DNA from: Mucilaginibacter ginsenosidivorans
GTDB lineage: Bacteria > Bacteroidota > Bacteroidia > Sphingobacteriales > Sphingobacteriaceae
Reading direction: 5' to 3'
DNA length: 64,000 bases
Assembly: GCF_007971025.1 (NCBI RefSeq)
Contig: NZ_CP042436.1
Location: forward strand, 1,302,001 to 1,366,000
Shown here: piece by piece, positions 43,653 through 49,996 of the stretch
Numbering within the stretch: the first letter of the stretch is position 1
Layout: each line of letters begins with the position of its first letter
Translations under genes and position numbers: made by a program
The notes under the pieces: generated by a model
Told to the model about the DNA's origin: nothing
Database searches by the model: none
What the model saw: the letters and a program-made list of their open reading frames with translations, nothing else

Positions 43653-44006
43653 CTATTTTTTACTTTCCAGGTGCTTGTTGAACTCTTCCTTTAGCAAAGC
43701 TATTTCCTGGCCAAGTTTTTTGTTGTCGTTATATAGTTTTGATGCTACTACGCTCAGGTGCAGCAGGTATATCAATATCGCGAAGATAAAGCCAGTGAAC
43801 ACGAGGTTTGCGGCAACCACAACACCCGTTACTTTTCGCAAAAGCTCGAGGCCATCGGTCCAGAACGAGAAAACCATTAAAAAAACCGTACATATTATCC
43901 AGACAATGGCATACTCCTCGCGCAGTTTGCCTTTTACAATAAGACGCGAAATGTACAGGATGAACAAAATGTTCGCGATGATGGTGATGATCTGTATCCT
44001 AAGCAT
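43653..44006 (-). CDS. DUF2304 membrane protein
   Basis: 117 residues with three membrane helices (about 4-20, 33-52, 65-92) and a charged coiled tail (SKLYNDNKKLGQEIALLKEEF). The pattern LREEYAIVWIICTVF is typical of DUF2304, small proteins coded beside GT2 polyprenyl-phosphate glycosyltransferases in many bacteria. It sits between the GT2 gene (5 bp) and the methyltransferase gene (5 bp). Probably a membrane partner of the GT2 enzyme. Confidence 0.88.
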   Translation of the reverse strand: MLRIQIITIIANILFILYISRLIVKGKLREEYAIVWIICTVFLMVFSFWTDGLELLRKVTGVVVAANLVFTGFIFAILIYLLHLSVVASKLYNDNKKLGQEIALLKEEFNKHLESKK

Positions 44007-44011
44007 GATGA

Positions 44012-44722
44012 TCAGAGTTTACGAATGAATGAAAAGAACATGGCCAGGCTCACTTTAAAGCAATAATATAACGAGCCGAAGCTGCGGATGGACGATTGCC
44101 CGCCCTGCCTGGCAGCCATTACCACGGCCACCTCGGCGACTTTAAGCCCGGCTTTGGAAAATACAACCAGCGATTCAGGCTCAGGATATTCATCAGGATA
44201 GTAGATGGACGCTAGTTCGATGGCCTTGCGGTCGAACAGGCGGAAACCGGACGTGCTGTCGTATATCTGCTGCCCGGTGAGCAACAAATTAACCCAATGA
44301 AAATATTTGATACCCATCCTGCGTGCGAACGACGACTGAAACCCCTCCTTCTCTAAAAAACGCGAACCGATAACCACGTTGGCGCCGGTTTCGAGGTGAT
44401 GATTAATGAGCTTGGGCAACTCTTTCGGCGGATGCTGCCCGTCGCCATCCAGCTGAATAGCCATATCGAAGCCGTTATCGCGGGCATATAAAATGCCGGT
44501 TTGCACTGCGCCGCCAATGCCAAGGTTTACCGGCAGATCTATCACTGTCGCCTTATGTTTTTTTGCTACAGCGGAAGTATTGTCCTTTGAGCAGTCGTTA
44601 ACGATGAGCGCTTCCAACTGGTAGCCCTGCGGTAATGTGGTGGCGAGTAACCCGGGTAAAAGCAATGGCAGCGAGGCCTCTTCATTGTAACAAGGTATCA
44701 CGATCAGGATTTTGCCGGGCAT
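44012..44722 (-). CDS. GT2 glycosyltransferase, dolichol-phosphate mannosyltransferase type
   Basis: 236 residues, a GT-A fold with ILIVIPCYNEEASLPLLL at the start, IVNDCSKDNTS, and the metal-binding DGDGQHPP (near 95), followed by GANVVIGSRF. It resembles DPM1/polyprenyl-phosphate sugar transferases: a soluble enzyme at the membrane face that loads mannose or glucose onto a lipid carrier. First gene of the unit with DUF2304 and the methyltransferase. The convergent TMTC-like protein would be a natural user of the product, but that is inference. Confidence 0.88.
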   Translation of the reverse strand: MPGKILIVIPCYNEEASLPLLLPGLLATTLPQGYQLEALIVNDCSKDNTSAVAKKHKATVIDLPVNLGIGGAVQTGILYARDNGFDMAIQLDGDGQHPPKELPKLINHHLETGANVVIGSRFLEKEGFQSSFARRMGIKYFHWVNLLLTGQQIYDSTSGFRLFDRKAIELASIYYPDEYPEPESLVVFSKAGLKVAEVAVVMAARQGGQSSIRSFGSLYYCFKVSLAMFFSFIRKL

Positions 44723-44953
44723 TCGTTCAGCGGGATTAACTGGGTGTTAAATTTCAGTGGTGAAATTAAAGGTTTTTTACAAAAATACCACCATCGTTTG
44801 AAATCATCAGGATGCGTAAAAACCGAAGTTAAGATACGTTGAAAAAAAGGTGTTTTTCCCGTGGGAAATTTGAAATCCGATTGCGATATTTATTGTATAA
44901 ATACCTGAAAATCATCGAATAGTACTAATTATTTCTTCATTAAATAATAAGAC

Positions 44954-46261
44954 ATGAAAAGGCTCATTTTACTATTTGCGTTTGCCGTTGCTTGTTGCGC
45001 TACAAAGGCGACAACTATTTACGAGATCAAATACACATTTGCGAATACCGGCGACAGGATATATGCCGCGTTTTTGGTGAGGTATGAGAATAATACCGGT
45101 TTTATGCGCGTGAGATACATCGTCAATGGAAAGGCAAAGGTTGTAAATATGGATTTTGATGAAGTGCGCGGTAATTACACGATTGACGGCGCCAATAATG
45201 AAACGATACGGTTCACAGGCAAAAACCCCGTTTTTATTTTAGGCGAGGCAACAGATAAATATTACCCTGATTATTTATGGTTCAAGAAACTACCGGGTGA
45301 AAGCACATTCAGGCCATGGGGCGTGACATCGCCCAATCCAAATGGCACAACGGACCAGGGAACCATTACCAGCGTTCGGCTGTTAAATACGAGCGACATA
45401 ACCGAGGACTATGCCAACTATTTTTTCGGGCGGTCCGAACCGTTCTTTGTTAACCTGTTCAATACTTCTTCGGGCAATAATACAAGTTCGTATGCTTCAA
45501 ATTCGGGCTCCATCAAGCTGATCATGATAGCCAATACCAACGATGATAATATCGGCAGTACCTGCCAGCGGGATATCGATCACGTTAAAGGCATGTTCAG
45601 GGATGTATCACGAATGCTGAACCTGGGGTTTGAATATAAGGAGATATCGGGCGATAATTTTGGTAAGGCCACCGTTGTTAACACGCTGAACTCGATGAGC
45701 ACATCGAATAATGATATATTGATATTTTGTTATTCGGGCCATGGGTTTCACTACCGGAATGATGAAAGTAACGCCTACCCGCAATTTGATCTGCGGAGCG
45801 GCAAGTTTGACGCTCTCGATGCCAATACCCTTAACCTTTCGGATATTTATTCGATGCTAAAACCGCAAAATGCGCATCTCAAAATAATTTTATCCGATTG
45901 CTGCAACAGTTATCTCAATATAGCCAAACCGTTCGGCAATTCAAGGGCCGCAACAGCACGTTCGATCGTGCAATGGAGCAGGTCCAACTGCCAGTCGTTA
46001 TTCCTTAACCAATCGGGTGTAGTTGTGGCAACGGCGGCATCAAAGGGCGAGACTGCCAAGTGCAATGCCGATATAGGCGGCTTTTTCATTTATAATTTTG
46101 TTAAATCGCTCGATAAGTCGCTAAGCGTATTTGAAGGGAATACATCATGGTCCAATATCATATCCGAAACCAGGAGTGCCGTGCTTGAAATGACGAACGG
46201 GCAGAATTGCAACGAGTCGATATGCTCAGAAACCGCAGTTAGTTACGTAAAAATAAACTAA
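44954..46261 (+). CDS. Secreted C14 caspase-like protease
   Basis: 435 residues with signal peptide ending CATKA. The N-terminal 170 residues are a beta domain of unknown type (IYEIKYTFANTGDRIYAAF). The caspase fold (about 185-430) has its His in LIFCYSGHGFHY (near 262) and its Cys in IILSDCCNSYLN (near 316), with VVATAASKGETAKC after it. Both catalytic residues are present. The protein is exported, unlike most caspase homologues known as cytosolic. Its stop overlaps the start of the next gene (TAATG), showing tight coupling. Substrate unknown. Confidence 0.85.
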   Translation: MKRLILLFAFAVACCATKATTIYEIKYTFANTGDRIYAAFLVRYENNTGFMRVRYIVNGKAKVVNMDFDEVRGNYTIDGANNETIRFTGKNPVFILGEATDKYYPDYLWFKKLPGESTFRPWGVTSPNPNGTTDQGTITSVRLLNTSDITEDYANYFFGRSEPFFVNLFNTSSGNNTSSYASNSGSIKLIMIANTNDDNIGSTCQRDIDHVKGMFRDVSRMLNLGFEYKEISGDNFGKATVVNTLNSMSTSNNDILIFCYSGHGFHYRNDESNAYPQFDLRSGKFDALDANTLNLSDIYSMLKPQNAHLKIILSDCCNSYLNIAKPFGNSRAATARSIVQWSRSNCQSLFLNQSGVVVATAASKGETAKCNADIGGFFIYNFVKSLDKSLSVFEGNTSWSNIISETRSAVLEMTNGQNCNESICSETAVSYVKIN

Positions 46262-46743
46262 TGAAACTCATCGCCAGCATTATTTTGTTTGCCGTAATAT
46301 GGAATTGCGGCGGCGCACAAAACAAGACACCGATGCGTGACTCTGTTTTTCTTACTCAGAATGATATCAAGATACTGCTCAACAGCAGGAATATAACCTA
46401 TCACCATCTTGACGGGTCCCCGGTAAGCGACAGTTCGAAGCAGGCAGGGGCCACCTATATCATGAACTACCTGTCGGCCTCCAAAGAAAAAATTGCTAAG
46501 GAAAAATATTATAAGCTGATAAGCGTATTGCTGAATTGCAATAACCTTCAGCCAGAGGCAAACCGGTGCACTATATTATCGTCCTACTGCCTGCAAATAA
46601 AATATAAAAAGGAGGAGTTGCTGCTATTCTTTTCAAAACCGGGCGTATGCGGAAATACCGTGGAGGTAATAAAAGTAACCGGGGCAGGCAAAAATCAATT
46701 TGTACAGAATTACAAAGCTGAAAATCTTAAGGTGCTTGACTAA
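46261..46743 (+). CDS. Small secreted protein coupled to the caspase gene
   Basis: 160 residues with signal peptide MKLIASIILFAVIWNC, where a Cys at 16 may be lipidated although the lipobox is weak. Four further Cys residues occur in the mature part (NCNNL, RCTIL, SYCLQI, GVCGN), which could form two disulfides. No family recognised. Start and stop codons overlap with the caspase gene. It could be the inhibitor, substrate or adaptor of that protease; only position supports this. Confidence 0.65.
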   Translation: MKLIASIILFAVIWNCGGAQNKTPMRDSVFLTQNDIKILLNSRNITYHHLDGSPVSDSSKQAGATYIMNYLSASKEKIAKEKYYKLISVLLNCNNLQPEANRCTILSSYCLQIKYKKEELLLFFSKPGVCGNTVEVIKVTGAGKNQFVQNYKAENLKVLD

Positions 46744-46763
46744 AACGGGACTCGAACATCGTG

Positions 46764-46800
46764 CCTCACCCTAAATCCCTCTCCGATGGAGAGGGACTTT
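46764..46800. repeat. REP-like palindrome
   Basis: CCTCACCCTAAATCC followed by the hairpin CCTCTCCGATGGAGAGG and CTTT. Same family as 20446-20524, 59478-59514 and 61603-61712. It follows the caspase operon by about 20 bp. Confidence 0.85.
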
Positions 46801-46803
46801 TTA

Positions 46804-46852
46804 ATTACCCCAGCACCTCCTCCAGCACCTCGTGCGATCTGATATTACGAAG
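46804..46852 (-). repeat. Diverged copy of the recO 3' end
   Basis: About 49 bp matching the last codons and stop of recO (47531-47578). It reads RNIRSHEVLEEVLG and stop in the same frame as recO. The differences within the shared codons are nearly all synonymous. It is separated from the real recO end by the hypothetical gene 46944-47477. Confidence 0.85.
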
Positions 46853-46943
46853 CCAGCAAACCTTTGATGCAGGAAATGTTGCTCATTAGTGTGTATTATT
46901 TGCATAAATAATGATAAATTAGTGTGACATTCAAGCCTTATTC

Positions 46944-47477
46944 ATGAAACAAGGTTTCATCATCTTTTTTTGCCTCGCACTTGGCTTAACATGTATTGGA
47001 CAATCAAAAGTGACCTCTTATACGTTGTCCCTTGAGTTCACGCCCTCACTTTCGAGGGGAAGTACATTAATGATTCATAAAACGCCTGATTCCAGTTTCG
47101 TGGAATTGAGGGTTTACAAGGGGTTTAATAAAAAGGAGCTTTCCTCATATGATACAGCCAGACTCAATGCTTTTGATTTAGTAAGATTAACTGGCTTTCT
47201 TCAATCATACCATTATTCCAGAACGGTGAAAAACAAACGTGAGAAAAGCAATAAATACCCTTTGCTTAAGGATCTTCAAATTGACGGCATTGAAGTAGAT
47301 GTGAATTTTAACAAAATCGGGAATATTAAAAAATATCATTTTAGTAACCATCTTGAATCAGAAGATCGTAGATTGATGAGTATTTTATTTGACCTGATGC
47401 AAAAAGCATTTCCTATGGATAAGCCTTTTGGATACCAGGCTTACGAGTACATCAATGAATTGAAGACCTATTTTTAA
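46944..47477 (+). CDS. Hypothetical secreted protein
   Basis: 177 residues with signal peptide MKQGFIIFFCLALGLTC and Gly-Gln after it. The rest is mixed alpha/beta with segments such as TLSLEFTPSLSRGSTLMIHK and LQIDGIEVDVNFNK. Not recognised. It is AT-rich compared with neighbours and is bracketed by the two copies of the recO 3' end, so it probably arrived in a recombination event. Monocistronic and convergent with recO. Confidence 0.6.
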   Translation: MKQGFIIFFCLALGLTCIGQSKVTSYTLSLEFTPSLSRGSTLMIHKTPDSSFVELRVYKGFNKKELSSYDTARLNAFDLVRLTGFLQSYHYSRTVKNKREKSNKYPLLKDLQIDGIEVDVNFNKIGNIKKYHFSNHLESEDRRLMSILFDLMQKAFPMDKPFGYQAYEYINELKTYF

Positions 47478-47530
47478 TGTTTTCTGAGCTGTTAAACCTT
47501 GTCGTTGTAAAAGGCAGGCGATTACAATTA

Positions 47531-48256
47531 TTACCCCAACACCTCCTCCAAAACCTCGTGCGACCTGATATTGCCGAACCCCTCCACATGCAGGGCATAA
47601 TATTCCAATAGTTTTTGCAGGAGGTAGCGTCGCTCATCGTTAGAAAAATGCAGCTTGCCCAGTCCTTCAAAGCTGCATTGCAGCAATACGCCAAAGTTTT
47701 GTGTATGTGGCGGTGATAAATAGTAAAACCCTTCCGGTTTATAACGGCTAAAAGTACCGGCTTTCATATCGAAGTAGTCAAAACCTTCGGCTTTAAATTG
47801 TTCGGGAAAAAAACCGAGGTAACGGGTGAGCCTTACCAGGAACAGCAGGTGAAAATTAGCCAGCCCTTCATGCTGGTGGTCTAGCCATTCAATGGCGTTG
47901 AAGATGAAATCAAACAAATTCTCATCGGCCGATTGCTGCCGGACGGCCTTGTAAAGTACTTCGTTCAGGAAAATAGCCAGGCTGCTTTTGATAACATCAT
48001 AAGGGATGCTTTGCAATAAAGGCGAGTTTTTCAGTTCGGCTATGCGCTGTACTGAGCCGGTGTTTTTATGATACACTACCAGGTCGAGCAGGTGCATAGG
48101 CTGCAGCATGTTGCGGCTAATTTTGGCCCTCGGCTTTTTTACGCCGTTGATGATATATGATTGCAGGCCAAACTTTTCTGTAAAAACCTGGACGATGACG
48201 CTGCTCTCGCCGTAGTCGGTAGTTTTGAAAACGATGCCACGGGTTTTATGCAGCAT
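47531..48256 (-). CDS. recO: DNA repair protein RecO
   Basis: 241 residues from ATG 48256, chosen because MLHKTRGIVFKTTDYGESS is the standard RecO start; the longer frame to 48307 is a run-on into dgkA. The N-terminal OB fold (about 1-80) and helical C-terminal part are typical. RecO loads RecA onto SSB-coated DNA with RecR. The C-terminal zinc cysteines of some RecO proteins are not evident here. The start overlaps the end of the kinase gene by 11 bp. Confidence 0.92.
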   Translation of the reverse strand: MLHKTRGIVFKTTDYGESSVIVQVFTEKFGLQSYIINGVKKPRAKISRNMLQPMHLLDLVVYHKNTGSVQRIAELKNSPLLQSIPYDVIKSSLAIFLNEVLYKAVRQQSADENLFDFIFNAIEWLDHQHEGLANFHLLFLVRLTRYLGFFPEQFKAEGFDYFDMKAGTFSRYKPEGFYYLSPPHTQNFGVLLQCSFEGLGKLHFSNDERRYLLQKLLEYYALHVEGFGNIRSHEVLEEVLG

Positions 48257-48614
48257 GATGGATAAGCAACAATAATTTGGGCAGGAAAATAACGGCGCCG
48301 ATAACAAGAGAGGTAATAGCCGTCACCAGCACCGCACCGGCGCTTATATCTTTAACATGGCCTATTTTTTCGTTGTATTCCGGCGAGATGACATCGCATA
48401 AAAGTTCAAGTGCGGTGTTCAGCAGTTCGGTGAGTAGGACCAGTCCGATACAAATAAAGATCCAGAGCCATTCGGTAACGGAGATATCGAGTATATAACC
48501 CAGGACGAGCGCTATAATGGTGCAAATTAAATGCACGCGGAAATTAAGTTGTGTTTTGGCTGCGTACCAAAGCCCTTTAAATGCATAACCGAATCCCCGG
48601 GTGAATTTTTTCAT
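48246..48614 (-). CDS. dgkA: DgkA-type diacylglycerol/undecaprenol kinase
   Basis: 122 residues with three membrane helices. The family landmarks are GFGYAFKGLWYAAKTQLNFRVH at the N-terminus, ELLNTALELLCD with catalytic Glu and metal-binding Glu-Asn, and VKDISAGAVLV. It phosphorylates diacylglycerol or undecaprenol in the inner membrane; for Bacteroidota the lipid is not certain. Transcribed before recO with an 11-bp overlap. Confidence 0.9.
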   Translation of the reverse strand: MKKFTRGFGYAFKGLWYAAKTQLNFRVHLICTIIALVLGYILDISVTEWLWIFICIGLVLLTELLNTALELLCDVISPEYNEKIGHVKDISAGAVLVTAITSLVIGAVIFLPKLLLLIHHAA

Positions 48615-48715
48615 TAGGCTAACTTACTTCTAAGGTATGAAAGCTATCACGAGCAGTTTTTAATTTTTGTAGCTCATGATGGTGTTCATGAATTCAAAAG
48701 TAATTCAAATCTTTT

Positions 48716-48806
48716 TGTCATTTCGAACGGCAGTGAGAAATCTTAAACGATTTATATAGTCCGCTTGGCTACTTTGTGAAGATTTCTCTCTATCGTTCGA
48801 AATGAC
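48716..48806. repeat. Long palindromic repeat (TCATTTCGAACG type)
   Basis: Arms 48716-48743 and 48779-48806 are near-perfect inverses: TGTCATTTCGAACG then GAGAAATCTT on the left; AAGATTTCTCTC then CGTTCGAAATGAC on the right. A 35-nt spacer separates them. Similar elements are common in Sphingobacteriaceae intergenic DNA as I recall; it is distinct from the CTCTCC family. Confidence 0.85.
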
Positions 48807-48816
48807 ATTGGATTTA

Positions 48817-48846
48817 TTGTTTAAAAAATAAACCTTGCTAACTTTC
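48817..48846 (+). promoter_or_regulatory. Probable promoter of the SDR gene
   Basis: TTG at 48817-48819, a 19-bp spacer, TAACTTTC at 48839-48846 (one mismatch to TAnnTTTG). It begins 10 bp after the palindromic repeat and lies 17 bp before the ATG. Confidence 0.5.
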
Positions 48847-48863
48847 ACTTTCAAAATATTCCT

Positions 48864-49640
48864 ATGGATCTTAAACTCAAAAATAAAGTAGCCCTGGTGC
48901 TTGCCGCCAGCAAGGGACTGGGCCGGGCATCGGCATTGGCGTTATCCGCAGAAGGCGCGAAAGTGGCCATCTGCTCGCGCAATGCGGATGAGCTCAAACA
49001 AACAGCGGCTGAAATTCACAAAGAAACCGGTAACCCGGTGATCGCTATTGCCGCGGATGTTTCGGATGCGGCGCAGGTGCTTGACCTTATTCACAAAACT
49101 GCTGCGACGTTCGGCGGGATAGATATTTTGGTGAATAACGGCGGCGGTCCGCCTTTTGCCCAATTTGAAACTTTTGACGACGAGGCCTGGCAAAAGGCGT
49201 TTGAATTAACCCTTTTTGCTTTTGCGCGCACCGGTCGCGAGGTGCTGCCATACATGAAAAAGGCAGGCGGCGGGCGTATTATCAACATCATAAGCGGATC
49301 GGTAAAGGCGGTATTGAACAATGCAGTGCTTTCTACCGCTATGCGCATGGGTGTTGTGGGTATGGCCAAACTGATGGCGGATGAATTGGGTCCTTACCAG
49401 ATCACGGTAAATAACATAGCGCCGGGATTGATCCTGACCGACCGGGTAAAAGAGGTTTTGCCAAAGGATATTGACCACGACCAGGCTATTAAAGAGCGCT
49501 CAAAAACCATCCCCGCAAGACGGATCGGCAAACCGGAAGAGTTAGGCGCTTTGGTGGCTTTCCTGGCTTCAGAACAGGCCGCCTACATCAGCGGAACGAC
49601 CATACAGGTGGACGGAGGCGCAAGCAGGGGGATTTTTTAG
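48864..49640 (+). CDS. SDR-family oxidoreductase with altered catalytic site
   Basis: 258 residues. Rossmann fold with VLAASKGLGRASALAL (cofactor Gly motif), DVSDA, and DILVNNGGGPPF. The catalytic Ser is in IISGSVKA. The expected Tyr-x-x-x-Lys is replaced: the aligned stretch STAMRMGVVGMAK has Ser and Arg at those positions. A distinct SDR branch, usually annotated as 3-oxoacyl-ACP reductase, has this feature. The C-terminus ISGTTIQVDGGASRG is standard. NADP(H) use and substrate are unknown. Confidence 0.88.
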   Translation: MDLKLKNKVALVLAASKGLGRASALALSAEGAKVAICSRNADELKQTAAEIHKETGNPVIAIAADVSDAAQVLDLIHKTAATFGGIDILVNNGGGPPFAQFETFDDEAWQKAFELTLFAFARTGREVLPYMKKAGGGRIINIISGSVKAVLNNAVLSTAMRMGVVGMAKLMADELGPYQITVNNIAPGLILTDRVKEVLPKDIDHDQAIKERSKTIPARRIGKPEELGALVAFLASEQAAYISGTTIQVDGGASRGIF

Positions 49641-49678
49641 GAAGTCCGAAAGTCTGAGGTCTGATAGTTTTGGCATGC

Positions 49679-49864
49679 TTAAAGCTTTTTATCACTGCGG
49701 AAAAGCAAAACGATCAGCCACACGATAGCAAATCCCTGTACCATCATCATGCTGCCGGTTATTAGTTGGCCGCCCGGCCAATGCATTATCCTGAACGCCA
49801 TGCCGATAACGAGAAATACGGTGCCTGCAACGAACAGTATGAGCGGAGTTCGGAATCTGGTCAT
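49679..49864 (-). CDS. Small GldL-like membrane protein
   Basis: 61 residues from ATG 49864 with two membrane helices. The loop AFRIMHWPGGQLI resembles the helix junction of GldL of the gliding motor (F-K-I-x-H-W-P-G), but the cytosolic part of GldL is missing. Many Bacteroidota have such stand-alone short proteins. No gliding genes are nearby, so this is not the gliding motor itself. Function unknown. Confidence 0.65.
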   Translation of the reverse strand: MTRFRTPLILFVAGTVFLVIGMAFRIMHWPGGQLITGSMMMVQGFAIVWLIVLLFRSDKKL

Positions 49865-49957
49865 AATTCTGGCCAATAATAAGGTAAATAGTCTGAATTT
49901 TCTGTCAGGAAGATGTTTTTAAACCGGGGAATATGGCTTTTTTAATTTCAAATTCCG

Positions 49958-49965
49958 TATTTTTG
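49958..49965 (+). promoter_or_regulatory. Bacteroidota -7 element before ileS
   Basis: TATTTTTG matches TAnnTTTG, 31 bp before the ileS ATG at 49997. The -33 region has only a T run in place of TTG. Confidence 0.5.
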
Positions 49966-49996
49966 CCACCTCTAAAATTTTAGGTGGAACATATTG

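Noticed and set aside
47531..48307. Longer RecO start at 48307
   Set aside because: The extra residues are a run-on antisense to nothing conserved and overlap dgkA deeply; MLHKTRG at 48256 is the normal RecO beginning.
49679..49876. Gliding-motility GldL
   Set aside because: Only the membrane hairpin resembles GldL; the cytosolic domain and the neighbouring gld genes are missing.
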